A stretch of DNA of 64,000 nucleotides from Podocnemis expansa (GCA_007922195.1 ML682024.1:4241207-4305206), one strand, 5' to 3'. Positions 39,538 through 51,774 are shown, counted from the first letter of the stretch. Made by a program: numbers and translations. The notes: generated by a model not told the origin, from the letters alone.

Positions 39538-39895
39538 AGAAGGTTAGTAACCCATGTTTTCCTATCACTGTCTCGGGAGGGAATGGGAAGGGGGGGTGCG
39601 TTATTTTATTGTATTATGATTTTTTTATTATTATTAAACTTTGGAGGCTAATGGAAATGTTTGCGGGTGTTCCAGGGGGCCCCCTCCAGAGCTGGCTATG
39701 TTTCAGTGCCCTGTGCCTGTCCAGCATTATAAGCCACTAGCTGTTCTGCCGGAGATGGCTGTAGCTCAGCCCTTTCCAATTGTGGGACACGCAGTTTACC
39801 CCTGTCCCACATTCCCCCTGAGCTCAGCAGCTCTAAGGTGTCCTCCTCCCCAAATCACCCTGTTCTGGGGTAGTTAATCAACAGGGCTATGAGTA

Positions 39896-40148
39896 GAGCC
39901 CTGCAAATCCGCGGGTATCCACAGATATCCGCATCCGCAAATAGAACACGGATATCTGTGAACCATTTCTTGTGGATGCAGATCGGATACAGATCCACAT
40001 ATTTTTACCTGCACAGAGCTAGAGCCCCACAAATATCTGGATATCTGCATTGTATCCGCATCCGCAGATACAACACAGATATCCACAGGCCATTTCTTGC
40101 GGATGCAGGTCAGATATGGATCCGCATATTTGTATCCCTGCAGGGCTC
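39896..40148. mobile_element. Dimeric TA-flanked MITE, intergenic copy
   Basis: Same family and same dimeric layout as 34471-34733, with the internal junction 'CACAGAGCTAGAGCCC' near 40011-40026. TA borders at 39894-39895 and 40149-40150. Confidence 0.8.
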
Positions 40149-41329
40149 TAGCTGTGAGTGTCCTGTCCTTCTCCACAGTCCAGGATTGGTTTAAGCCTTG
40201 AGCTGTGAGGACAGAGGTAGAAACTGGGACATCTGTTTTGGGGGGTAGCCCTTGATCCAGGGGGTAAAGGCAGAGCTATGTGGGAGTGCCCAGGACTGGG
40301 AGAACAAGGTACCATGGGTTAGGAGCAACGGGCACAACCAGTCTTCTGGCCTTGGACAGCAGTCTCCCCACCATGGCCTTCCCATTTCTTGGGGCCTATT
40401 GTGCCAGCTGGTGGTCTCTCTCTGCTCACAACTACTGGTCTCTGGAGTTCAGGGCAGCCCCAGGGCAAGGTGCCCCTCAACAGACAGCTGGAGGGGGCTG
40501 GGCACTTTTCTTCTAGCTAGGCCCACAGTCCTGGGCTTGGGCTCAGCACAGAGATGCATTTGTCTGCCAGTGAGGCCTTGTGTAGTGGGGGCAGCAGGCT
40601 GTCCAGCACTTGTGCCACCTGCAGCCTGGCTTATCAATGCTCTGCTTGGTAGTTAACCCCACCTGCACCAGATTTATAGATTGCAAGACCTCTGCCAACT
40701 AGTCTGAGTCACATGTGACACCCACTGCTCCTCTCCCTCAGCTCCTAACTAAATGGTAAAACCTTAGGGGAAATTACAGAAGCAGTTTTAGACAGGGATC
40801 ATGTTGCCCCTTGACCTTTGCATTCAGCTATCTGGATGGAGCTCCTGGCAGGCAGGCTTTCAAGCCTTTTCATCATCCTTGTGGCTTTGCTCTGAGCTCT
40901 CCATGATTTGGCACCATCCACCTGAAACTGTCAGTGTCCAGAATGATCTCCCATAGTCCCAGACCAAGTGAATGAGGGGTGCACAAAGCTGCATGGTGAG
41001 ATGTTCTGTCTCAGTGGCCATCCCTTTGCTAGTGGTTCCCAAAGTGCTGCTGTTGTCACTGGCTGCCATTGTATGTTGAACAGAGAGCTTCAGAGCTCAG
41101 TGATGCCTGAGATCTCTTGAGTGGCCACATGTCTTCCTTCCCCCTCCCCCCAGTATTTTGTGTGGCCTGCTGGGATTGCCTTTTCCAATGAGTGTCACTG
41201 CACCAAACAACACAATTCACTCTGCCCAGTTTCTCCTGAGCAACTCTTTTTGCCTTTAGCTTTGGATGGAACTATGCTGTGTGGCTTTGTATCACTTGAA
41301 GACTTTGCCATCCCATTCCCAGAGCATCA

Positions 41330-42770
41330 GTGATCCCAGCCCAGAGTCCTGGAGGACCTACTATTTACCTTTTCTCTTGTGAAACCTGCTCCTTCCTCCC
41401 CTTTCCCATCTTTTAACCCATTTCTGATCCATGAAGGATATTCACTTTGGTGAGGGACCTTGCCAAGCCTTCTGCAAGTCCAAGGAGACTGGCTCATCCC
41501 TGGCCACGTTTTGTTGACCTACCCACAGAATCTAATAAATCAGTGACATCTGATCTCCCAACTCTTCCTCCACCAATCGTGTTTGTTTCTTTGTCTGGTA
41601 ATTCTGTTTGCTAGAGCCTTGGCCTGTTTGCCTGGTGCTGAACATAGCCTTCTCAGCCTGTAATTGCCTGGTCGCATCAGGAGCCCATGTTAAAAATGGA
41701 TGCTACACGTGTTACCTGCCACTTGTTCCAGCCTGAGGACCAGACCTTTAAGCAACAAGTTACATCCCACAGTTAGTGAGATCCTAGACCCCAGGATTAG
41801 GAGGAACCGTTAATGCTCACCTCATCTGACCCCCTGGCCTGATACAGGATTTGCTGTATCCGAACCATCCCCAACAGGCAGCCCCAGGCAAAGCCCTCCA
41901 GCAATGGAGTTCCCATGACCTTCTTCGGCCTCTGTTCTGTTGTCCGACTGATCTTAAAGTTGGAGATTAAATCAAAGAAAGTCCATCTGCCTGGTTGTAG
42001 TTTGAGCCATTGCCTCTTGACCTGCCCTAGGTGGCTCCCCTTAATCTCTTTTCCAGGCTGACCATTCCCAGCTACTTGAGCCTTTTTCCCATGCCTTGTG
42101 TTCCATCCTGGATCCTTTCCAGTTTCTCTGCATCCTTTTTGTATAGCAGTGACCAAGGCTGGACATAGTCACCTAGCTGAAGCTTACAGGGCCAAGCTGA
42201 CAGGTGCTATTCCCTCTGGGGTCTTGCATGCTTCACCTCTGATCATGCAATTGAAAATTTACATTTCCTTTTTCTGCAACAGCATTGCTTGACTGACTCA
42301 TGCTGAGGTGGTGAGCTGCACAGACTCCCTGATCCTTCTTAGCACAGCTGCTGCCACCCCCACTCCCACCCCTGGGCTCATGTTGGTGTGTTCAGTTTTT
42401 CTTTCTTAGGTGTCACACCTTCCATTGCTCTGTATTCTAGGGACTCCTTAGTCTGGGGACAGTTCCTCAGATTTGTCACCTACACAGAACAGCTGTCGCA
42501 TGAGCCTCCCTCTTGGCCTCTGTGGAAGACTGAAGCAAAAAATTTGAGAGTTTCTGCGACTGCCCCATTTTCCTGAGTGCTCCTCTATTGCCCAGTTCTC
42601 TGCTTGACGTGGGCTTAAAAAATACTGGTTTTGTTCTTGTGTCTTTTCCTAATTGCTCTTCAACTAGGCTGAGTTTGATGCTGTATGGGGCAGAGTTTAT
42701 ACTCCTACTTTGCTTAGGAGGGCTTGATTTCCATTTTTTTTCTCTTCTATATGTTTCTTTTATGCGGTGG
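41330..42770 (-). mobile_element. Antisense CR1 LINE remains (mosaic)
   Basis: Word matches to CR1 in antisense: 'CATCTGACCCCCTGGCCTGA' and 'CCTCCAGCAATGGAGTTCCC' near 41820-41910 (3' end), 'CTTTTTCTGCAACAGCATTG' near 42268, and 'ACTGAAGCAAAAAATTTGAG' near 42530. Order and divergence suggest several old insertions. No intact open frame. The DNA between 40150 and 41330 shows nothing I can name. Confidence 0.5.
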
Positions 42771-43279
42771 ATTAGCACTGCTGGCTTCTTTTTAGCTCCT
42801 CAGGTGTGTAGTTGGGGGGTTCTGCCTTTAGCTTCAGCCTCCTACTAGGGTGTTCTGAGAGAGGGGCTCTGCCTGTTGCAGGTGTGTCATAGGAGGTGCC
42901 TTATCTTTGGTGCATTCCCCTTCCTGACGTAAAGTGCTCCAGTGCTAGGCATCTTTGGTATTTTCCACCACATGAAGCTGTTAAAGGTAGGATAGGGGCA
43001 GCCCCCTTGAGCCAGTCACCTGTTGCCAACTCCAGTAGCAGAACTTTAAAAACCTCAGGTCATGCTGCTCCCAAGGTCGTTGCTTGTGGGGTCTGGGAAT
43101 GTTTTCTAGATAGCATGTGGGGCTGGGTTTTTCTGGTGCTTACTACTGATGAGTGGCTTCAGCCTCTCAGTGCTGGGCTCAGGGTTTGTGTTAGCCGGGG
43201 CTGGTGGGGAGTGGCATTTTCCCTTAGCCTGACCAGTGCAGGGAGCTGGGATGAGGCCCAGGTCTGCTCTGCACTGCAC

Positions 43280-43302
43280 TTTTTTTTTTTTTTTTTTTTT
43301 TA
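43280..43302. repeat. Poly(T) run (23 bp)
   Basis: Uninterrupted T tract followed by AATTAAAGG. On the minus strand this is a poly(A) stretch, compatible with the tail of a retrocopy or SINE inserted antisense, but the body of one was not recognised. Confidence 0.6.
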
Positions 43303-43499
43303 ATTAAAGGTTGCTACAAATTTGAGTCATTGTCCTTTAAATGGACTGGAAAAGTAATTACTGACTTTCCCAGCGGAAAACAAACTGGCCAAGCATAGGC
43401 ACGACTGCCTGCTGCACTCCCCCTTGGGCACTGGTTACTATGGTGAGGCAGCCTGTCCTGGTCCCAACCTGGAAGGCAGGAGCCAACTCCCCTCCTTGG

Positions 43500-44060
43500 G
43501 CAAATCAGCCCCAAGACGGGGAGGCGTGGCACGTGCGGAAGGCCACGCCCCTTGTGGGCTCCCTCTGCTGTCGCCTGGCGGCGTCAGTGGCGAGGCGAAG
43601 GGACGGTTTGTGGCCGAAACGTCATTTGTCCGCATGCGCAGTCCTGAGCGAGGTTCCCAGTGGCAGGGCGGGGCCTGAGGCCGTGGCTGCGCCCGGAGCG
43701 GGGACCCGCCCCCATCCCTGGGGCTTGGCGTCACGAGCGCGCCCTCCCCCCCCCCACGTTCTCGCGCTGGTTGGAGCAGGCTAGCGTGTACCCCGCGCTG
43801 CGCTGCGCGCCTGCCCGTCCCAGCCCGCCTGTAGGGCCCAAGCACCGGGTTAGGAGCCCACGAGGGGTGTCCGGCGCGCTCCGCCCGCGGGGACGGAAGA
43901 GCAGGGGCCACGTGGCAACAACATGGTCCAGCGTGGACAGAGGCGTGGGCAGCGCTGGTGGCACCCGAGATCGGCCTCTACCCCGACCCGCTGCCGCCCC
44001 CCCGGAAACACAGGAGCCCACGTGCCTCGCAGGGCGGCAGTTCACTTGGGACCCCGCCCA
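43500..44060. promoter_or_regulatory. CpG island without an assigned gene
   Basis: CpG-dense block between KDM5C and the EMD 3' end. It contains GCATGCGCAG (NRF-1-like) near 43633, GGCGTCACG (CRE-like) near 43728 and GGACGGAAG (ETS-like). Small plus-strand frames, for example from the ATG at 43923, match no family I know. It could be the promoter of an unrecognised or non-coding transcript, or of a lost gene. Confidence 0.5.
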
Positions 44061-44155
44061 ACAGGGGCATTGAGAGCAAAGATGTAGCCAGCACTCGGGG
44101 GCCACCCTTAAGCGAAACAACCAGCCAAGCCCGTGTTTTACAGAACAACCCACAT

Positions 44156-44161
44156 TTTATT
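44156..44161 (-). terminator. EMD: EMD poly(A) signal (AATAAA, minus strand)
   Basis: TTTATT on the plus strand, about 415 bp beyond the EMD stop codon. It sets the EMD 3'UTR at roughly 44135-44574. Confidence 0.7.
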
Positions 44162-44574
44162 GACTGGCTTCCTCACGGCTGGTTTGTTTGGTTCAGAAAT
44201 CAGAAGCCATTAACAAAAGTAAAGCTAAAAACCCAACATTTTTGCTGCTGTTTGCCCCTTTGAGACTGGGGCAGTGTTCTTGGCGTCGCCCTTGCCACCC
44301 CATAAACTTGCAGGGGGTGGAGTACAGGAGACACCCCCCCCAGTGCAGTGCTGGGATAGAAATACAACTGCCCCAGGCTAGGACAGCAGAGCTAAGAGGC
44401 ACTTTGCATAGACCCTTCATAAACATGCTGGACCTCAGCCCGTGGACGGGGGCAGCTGTGCACCTCTCCTTAGTAACCATCCCTGAACAGGAAGGGGAGA
44501 GGGAGCTGGCAGGGCTCTGGCCACTGAAGGAAGAAAAGTTTTGGAGAGGGTGGGGTGTGGTCTGGAGGCCAGGC

Positions 44575-47500
44575 TCACTGCTCAACATAGCGGGAAAAGG
44601 GGTTGTCATCATGGGAACCACCCTGCAAGACGCAGTATACATAGGCCAGAAAGGCAACCAGCACGCCGAAGACTAGCAGCTGCAGCCAGAGAGGCAGGAA
44701 CCGCTGGGTGTCCCCTGCTACAGTTGACCCTGGCTCCTTGCGAGGCAGTGGGTGGATGGCCTGGCGTGGCTCAACCCGCATGGGGGGTGGAGTAGGGCGG
44801 GCCTGGCAAACCCGCTGATAGGCGATGCCGTCCCTGCTAGAGAAGGGGACAGTGGTTAGTCCTTAATGGCAGCTTGCAAGACAGCACAGCCAGGGATACC
44901 GGTCTGTTTACCCCCCATCCCTGGGGCTCACCTGTCAGCCTCCTCTGTCCTGGCCGAGCTGTAATATGTAGCCTCGCCAATCTAGAAGGAAAAGCATCAT
45001 CAGCTGATATCAAGCAGTGGGTTAGTCAGGTAACAGAGCAAGTAAACAAGTCCTAAATTGCTATTTCCCCTAAAAAAACAACAAGGAGTTGTGTGGCACT
45101 TTTTTACTAACAGATTTATTTTTTGCATATCTGTTAGTCTTAAAGTGCCACACAACTCCTTTTTGTTTTTTTTTACTGGACTAGACTAACACGGCTATCC
45201 GTTTTGATATTTCCCCTAAAGCCTGCACCCCTGTTGTGAGGATAATAGCTACAAGAAGGTTATGGGCTAGGTCTGGTAGGTACCATGGGGGAGGGGGCAG
45301 GATGTGTGTGCAGGTAGTGCACTTGTATTTAAAAATAGCAGCATGTGATCACTGCCGGGCATGGAGGTTCTATCAGGAGCTTCAGAGAGCAGGAAAGCTG
45401 AAAAGTGGCCTTAAATTTAATTTGTTTAACTCCCAGCTCTTCAAAAGGGAGTCAAATGAACTAAACTCCTATATATCAACACCCCCTCCAACCAGTAAAA
45501 CAAACAAGGAGTCTAGTAGTGACACTTTTAAAGACTAACAAATTTATTTAAAAGTACCACTAGACTCCTTGTCTGTTATGCTGAACGAGACTAAAACAGT
45601 CACCCCTTTGGAACTCTCCAATCAGTGACAGTGAAGAATTCTGTCCACCTGACAGCAAAGAAAATCTCATTTCTACAGTCAGGGCAGGAGGAAAATTTCG
45701 CAAAAGGCCCCTATGGTGACGTAACTAGGTTACTCTTTTATAATAGACCAGCCTAGAATGCATATTTGAGACATTACCAGGAGGAATAAGAATTCTGTGA
45801 TTCAGTTTTCATTTGCCGTGGTGTAGTCTATGGGAAATCTAACTGGAAGGATTCATGTTTATTCAGTAATTTCCAGTAAACCTCAGTTTCCCCAGACCCA
45901 CAAACCTGCTTTTTCCATAAGGAATTAAGGAACAGAGAGTAACAAGAAAACTTTCTGGACTGGTAGCCCAAGACAAGGGGTGGGAAAATTTGTAGGCAGG
46001 ACAAAATTACTCAGGACAGATGAGTCTAGAGTTGATAGCAAAAAGCTACACAGGAATGTCCCAAAACTGGGTTACCAGATGTCAGATGAAGGATAACAGT
46101 AACCTTCATGTGGCAACATTGTGGCTGGTTCCCTGTAGACATCTGCTTAGCAGCAGTCAAAAAAGATTAACACATGTAGGAAGCATTAGGAAAGGAGGAG
46201 ACGAGCCAGAAAAGATCATAAAACCACTGCACAAAGCCATGGTGCATCTAGGCCTTGAATACTCTGCGCAGTTCTGGTTGCCCCATCTCAGAAGAAATAT
46301 GTTAGAACTGGCAAAGGTCCAGAAAAGGGCAACCAAAATGATGAAGGAGATGGAACGGCTGCCATAGGAGAAATGATTAAATCCAGGGCAGTTCAGTTAA
46401 GAAAAGGGGGCAACTAAGGGAAGATATGACAATGGGCTATGAAGTTGTGACTAGTGTGGGGAAGTGTCATTTACCCCTTCACTACCACAAGAATGGAGGG
46501 TCACCTGATTAAATTATCAGGCAACCTGTCTACAACCACCACAACGATGTACTTCATCCAGGGCAGTCAGCCTACAGAGCTGGTTGCTTGGGGTTCTGTG
46601 AAGGCCAAAAATAGAACTGGATTTAAAAATGATGACAGACATTCCTGGAGGCCAGTTCATCAATGGCTAGTAGCCGAGATGGTCAGGGACACGCAACCCC
46701 ATAAGCCAGATGTCCCTAAACTTGCAACTCCCAGAAACTGGGAGAGGACCAGTCAGGTTATCAGCATCCTTCCTAAAATTGTTTGGGGAGAGATGTAGTG
46801 GTCTGCCCTCTAGGACCAAAGGGTGCTTCTACACTGCTAAGAAAAGAGTTTTCTTAACTGGGCTGGCTGGCAGGGGTTGTGAAGACACAGAAGCTGGGTT
46901 CAGAAGTGAGAAATGCATAGCTAGGCTTGGAAGGATGCCTTCTTAATCAGTAAATGCCAGTCCACGTTAATTTCACCATAAATGATCCCTGACCAAAAAA
47001 CACTTGCATTGGCAGTGATAATCAAAATGCACAGCTAGGCAAGGGGAAAGAAATGTGACTGACAACTTGCTTGAATGTGATTTAAGCCGTTTGCTTTGTC
47101 TCTGGACATTGGATGTTGACAGCTAGTGTTTTAATGGTTGTGAAGCTTTTAACTTTTTAAATCTTAGCATCTTGCTGTTTTTGAATTACCATCAACTATT
47201 CCCCACAATTGCCCAGTTCTGGGAACATTACAGTCAATGACAAGAAAATGCTTTAAGCCCAGAGTTTTGCACATTTGTGAACATTTCAGCTGATAAAACA
47301 ACTGGCAGGGGGGGGGGGGGGGGACAACAATAAACATGATCTGATGAAATGATAAGACATGGAAACTTAATTCTGCCATGCCCTCCTGCAGTGGCCACAT
47401 TTTTCATGCTGTTTTAGACCCAGGATAGCTAAAAGTGACCCTCAACTTAGGGTTTACATGTGGAGATCTTTAACCTACAAATTAGCTCATGTCTTCCCCA

Positions 47501-48924
47501 GCGCCCTGGAGGGCAGAGACACACACACAGATTGATGGAGTCGTAAAACCTGCAGACCCAGCTACTGGGAAGCCCTGTCATTTGCTCTGTGGATGCAGCT
47601 CAAGTTGCAGCCAGCCTCAGATGGTTTGGATAGCTGAGAGACCCTGGACTAGCAATTGCCAACCCAGATTTCCAATGCAGCGCAGACACTCAAATGCAGT
47701 CTTGGAAACAAGTTGGGGTTACAGTGAGCCACACACCCACCCATCAGCACCAGTAGGACTTTGCCAAGGGGACTGTGTCCAACACCTGGGCATTTCCAGA
47801 TGAAGCTACCAGAATTGGTCAAAACTCAGGATTTCCTGCCCCAAGCCGACACCATCCTTTTGGCCAAAACCTTGAATATGTACTTGTATATGTCCATTAA
47901 GTGATGCTGGGCAGCAGCAGGTAATTTCTGTTTTGGTATCACATGGCTTATTCAAATAATATAAATGTCATAAGCTAATACAACACTGACCTTAGCAGGT
48001 GGGCAAATCAAATTTCCAAGCAAAATTTTCCCCAGAAATAAATTTCTAAACAGTGTTCTCTTTTGTGGGCTTCTATTTTTACACTGGCATGCAACAATTT
48101 TTATCCATCCCACACATACTAAGCACATGTCATACATATCTACAATCTCATGTTCTTTCTAGAAGTTCCATGGCCTTAGTTGGCCTCTTGTCTTTCCCTA
48201 ACCTTGTTCGCATGTGCCCAGCCTCCCCTCATGCTTTGCGAAGTTGAAGTCAATTTTGCTTTTAGAAAATAAAACAATTTTCATAAGCAAAAGGATGTGA
48301 TAATTCTGCTCAGTAGAAGGTGGGGGCCACCAGAAAGGCCAGGATTCAAAATAAAGGTACAAACTGGCAAGGTGGATTTTAGGGACAGGGAGAGTCTGGC
48401 AAATTTTTACATCACCCTAGATGTACATGCATCGTTTTGGGAGCGCCGCTCACATCAGGATATGTAACATTGCTGTGCCAGGCAGCTTCCTGGAGTGGGC
48501 ATCGTTTCTTTGTGTGCTGTGCCGTTACCGCCTTTCAGCACTAAACCCACACCTGGATCTTTGCTCTCATCCATGCTACAGGGTCAAATGGCTGCAGATA
48601 CAATTTCTCAACTGTTCCAAAACTCCCCCCCAGGAAAACTGCATATGATTCAGTACAGTTTCCCCAAATTTCCCCTGGAGTGTTCCCCCCCAGGGTTGCC
48701 AGGCAGCAAAGGGTTTAAGGTTCAAATTTTCCAGGCCAGACCAGCAGCCAAGTCTGGGATTGTCCCCACCCCACCTAATAGGACAGATGTAATGAGGGCA
48801 GCTACACAGAGGGGCTACACAGCTGGTAGTGCCAAGGGGGCATGATAACAACTTGGAGTGGGTAGTGGGAGCTTTGGGGGCCAGCAGCAGTTGGGAACGT
48901 AGAGTGAGAGTGAGATCGCACGCA

Positions 48925-48960
<36 letters not shown>

Positions 48961-50313
48961 TGCGTGCGTGCGTGCGTTTGCCTGACACTCCACCACCACC
49001 TTCCTCCTGGCAAAGGTATCTCACCTGTCCTGCCCCTCTAAAGATTAACTCACCGGTTGGCGGGCCCTGGCTTCCCCCAGGGGACCTCGGACTCCCCCAT
49101 AGAGCCAGGAAGAGGAGGAGGAGGAGGAGGAGGATTCTTCATAGGACTCAGTGTCCATGTCTGTGGGGAGTGGGGGAAGAAGTGGGGTGAGACAGGGGGC
49201 TGGGCACAGCTTTACCTTCTCCCCCTGAACTCCACCCCTGGAACTCCCTGTTGTAGGACCCTGAACATCACCTGGGACAGCAGGTGGGAACGGGGTGTCA
49301 AGACCACCAGGAGAATCACAATAGATTCTCCTCCTCCACTTTGTACTCCCCCCAAATCCCCCTCATCAGCCCCACTCAAGGAAATGCTTCTCTCATGCCT
49401 CCTCCAGGTAGCTGGTGCAACTCTCCCAACATGGGAGCTAATAAAGCTTCTATGTGTATGACCTGGTGGGGCTGAAATCTGGACGCAGGGGCAGACAGAC
49501 AGACATGGGCTGGATTAATTAAGGGGGCACCTCCATGCCACACCCTCACTGAAGACAGGAACATTCATGTACTCCTGACACTGCACCTCAAGTCAGGAAA
49601 ACTAGTGGTGCCCCCAAACCCAACCCACACCACCCTGCTAGCCCAGCTCTGGTCTGCCCCCTGGCTCTGCCAGCACCTCTCACCATCATCCCCATAGCGG
49701 CGCAGCTGCTCCTGCTGAGGGTAGCTATAAGACTCCCGGGTATAGGTCTTGGTGATGCCAGGATCTGGGAGGACACAGACACATAGGGAATGGGGGAGGA
49801 TGAGAGGTGGCTCTTGCTGACCTCTTCCCACCCCTCCTGGACCACCGCTCACCGGAGTAGCTCACAGCTCCCCCCGGGGGTGACAGCTTGGTGCGCTGGG
49901 TCTCGTACTCATAGATCTTCCTCTCATAGAGATTCCGGGTTGAGCCTGGGGAGCCGGAAAGGCAGACAAAAGGGAAGGATCAGTTGAAGCCCCGCACCTC
50001 CATGCCCCCCCATTCTCAGACTCCCCCTTCAACAGCATCCCCACTGTTGCCCCCACCCCTATTCCTTTAGTCTTGACTCCCGCTCCATCCGTCTGTCCAG
50101 CCCCGCAAAAGCAGGTCAGATGTAATCCCCACCATAAGATGTTGCTTCTCTTCCAGCCTGCCTGCTCTGCTCCCAGGGCGCCCCTCTCCTCCAGGGTACC
50201 CCTCCTTCCCAGCCCCACTAGCCTCCCATACCCACGATGGGCCCGTGCGGGATGTTGTAGCGCTTGAGCATGGCGATGAGCTCTGTGTCAGTCAGCCCCT
50301 TGTACCGCTGCAT
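44575..50313 (-). CDS. EMD: EMD, emerin (LEM-domain inner nuclear membrane protein)
   Basis: Tail-anchored inner nuclear membrane protein that binds BAF and lamins (family knowledge). Six coding exons, 5' to 3' on the minus strand: 50313-50232, 49945-49853, 49764-49684, 49160-49054, 44981-44932, 44833-44575. Total 672 bp, 223 residues (human 254), all phases closing. Exon 1 and 2 give the LEM domain: [20 protein letters not shown] then [17 protein letters not shown]. Exon 3 gives the Tyr-rich [15 protein letters not shown]. Exon 4 gives a run of nine serines (95-103) before Trp104, paralleling the poly-Ser-Trp-Leu of mammalian emerin. The last exon holds the membrane segment [20 protein letters not shown] (about 184-207) and a short lumenal tail. 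Intron 4 (44982 to 49053) is 4.1 kb and full of repeats. Confidence 0.96.
45075..45207. mobile_element. Palindromic 'GGAGTTGTGTGGCACTT' element with 13-bp TSD
   Basis: The two halves are inverted: 'AAGGAGTTGTGTGGCACTTT' on the left and 'AAAGTGCCACACAACTCCTT' on the right, around 'AACAGATTTATT'. It ends 'GACTAACACGGCTATCC'. A perfect 13-bp duplication TATTTCCCCTAAA flanks it (45062-45074 and 45208-45220). In EMD intron 4. Confidence 0.8.
45495..45606. mobile_element. Palindromic 'GGAGTCTAGTAGTGACACTT' element
   Basis: Same head-to-head plan as 45075-45207: 'CAAGGAGTCTAGTAGTGACA' on the left, 'GTACCACTAGACTCCTTG' on the right, centre 'AAGACTAACAAATTTATT', right end 'GAGACTAAAACAGTCACCCC'. Confidence 0.75.
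46170..46440 (+). mobile_element. CR1 LINE fragment (reverse transcriptase C-terminus)
   Basis: The frame translates to [20 protein letters not shown] and [16 protein letters not shown], the C-terminal reverse-transcriptase signature of CR1 LINEs. It is preceded by 'GGAAGCATTAGGAAAGG' and cut at both ends. In EMD intron 4, antisense to EMD. Confidence 0.8.
48926..48976. repeat. (TG)n/(CG-TG)n microsatellite
   Basis: Runs from CACGCACACG into (GT)n, then GCGCGTGCGTGCGTGCGTGC. Alternating purine-pyrimidine DNA with Z-DNA potential, 80 bp inside EMD intron 4 from exon 4. Confidence 0.9.
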
Positions 50314-50569
50314 GGTGTCAGTCTGTGGGTAAAGTGGGGAGGGGGAAGCTGGAATCAGGCCCTGGGGTACCTGAGCCTCACACAGCTCAGACTCCCCCTT
50401 CTTCCCATAGCCCCCCACTGCATCCCTGTTCCCCCTATTCCTATGGCCCAGCTCCGCCTGCTCCCCCCATCTGACTCTCTGTCCAGCCCCTCAGAGCGGG
50501 TCAGCCACAACCACCCCCACCCAGGAAACTCTCCTCCCAACCCCTGTCCCACTCCCCAGAGCGCCCCTC

Positions 50570-50860
50570 CCCACAGCACCCCAACTCCCCACTGCACCCC
50601 AACTCCCCTCCCTCACTTCACCCCACCTCCCCACTGCACCCCAACTCCCCTCCCTCACTTCACCCCTCCCCACTGCACCCCAACTCCCCTCCCTCACTTC
50701 ACCCCTCCCCTCTGCACCAACTCCCCTCCCCCACAGCACCCCAACTCCCCTCCCCCACTCCACTGCACCCCAACTCCCCTCCCCCACTCCACTGCGCCCC
50801 CAACTCCCCTCCCCCACTCCGCTGCACCCCAACTCCCCTCCCTCATTCCCCAGACCGCCC
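50570..50860. repeat. C-rich minisatellite in the EMD 5' intron
   Basis: Eight 'AACTCCCCTCCC' or near-identical units start at 50601, 50643, 50682, 50719, 50743, 50772, 50802 and 50831: three steps of about 40 bp, one of 24, then steps of about 29 bp. The EMD sense strand is G-rich here. Confidence 0.85.
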
Positions 50861-50930
50861 CTTCCCGCAGCCCCCCAACACCCCGCCCCCACAGGCTGGG
50901 GGAGGGGCCGAGGCCCGGGCGGGTCGGTAC

Positions 50931-51240
50931 CTGCGGTTCGCGCGCACCAGGCCCCGGGAAGCGGCAGCAGCAGCGGGAAGTGACAAGGGGGGCGGGGCCG
51001 GGGCTGGGCAACGCCCCTGCCTGGCATCGCCCTTGGCAACGTCCCCTCTCCGCCCCGCCCCCGGCAACGCCCCGCCCCTCCCTCCCCAGCGACGCCCCGC
51101 CCCCGCGCTCTCCGCCCGTGGGGCTCCAGCTGCCCGGCCCGGCGCCCCCTAGCGTGGAAAGTCGGCACGTGCAGCCCCACGGAGCGCCCCAGGGATTGCC
51201 TCACCCCCCCCACGCCCTGAATTTCCCAACACGCCCCCTA
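50931..51240 (-). promoter_or_regulatory. EMD: EMD CpG-island promoter and non-coding first exon
   Basis: On the minus strand 'CGCGAACCGCAG|GTACC' ends a 5'UTR exon at 50931; the matching acceptor 'CCCACAG|ACTGACACC' lies just before the ATG at 50313. Upstream are GGGCGGGGC boxes and three GGCAACG repeats (about 51004, 51035, 51062), similar to RFX half-sites. No TATA box was noted. Confidence 0.6.
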
Positions 51241-51774
51241 GCTGTCAGCTAGCAACCGGCTCGTACTCCCAGCAATGTGGTGCACACCCCAGCATCCCCC
51301 AACCTCCCTCCACTTTCAAGTCCTGGGGAGGCTGCTGCCTGGGTTCCCAGTGGGGGCTTGGCGCTGGGCCCGGGCTAGTGCATCCAGGGCGCCTGGGTCC
51401 TGCTGTGCTGGCGGGAGAGGGGCGATGCCGAGCTGGAGTGGGGCTGGGAGGGAGCCCGGACTCCTGGGTTCTCTCTGAGCCGGGGTGCGGCAAGCTCAGT
51501 CCCCAGAAGAAGCCTGGTGACTCAGCGCTCTGCCCGGGGAAGTTTCGTTTCCTGGAACCACCAGCCCCTTCTCGATGGCGGGTCGGTGCCCTGCCCTCAG
51601 CCCCGACACCTCACCCCACCTCCCAGCCCGCCCCAGCGCTCACGACACCCAGCAGGGAGCAGCTAAATAGACACCCCCGGCAGGGAGCCCCGCCGTATCT
51701 GCAACTGCGGGGAGAAACTGAGGCACGCAGTCAGGGAGAAGTTTAACTGCAGTCACTTGGTGGGTGAGTGTTAA

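Noticed and set aside
43923..44085. Small plus-strand open frame starting in the orphan CpG island
   Set aside because: Basic, low-complexity peptide of about 54 residues without family match; CpG-rich DNA often yields such frames.
50245..51252. 335-residue plus-strand open frame over the EMD first intron and promoter
   Set aside because: The frame reads through the C-rich minisatellite as Pro/Thr/His repeats and shows no homology I recognise.
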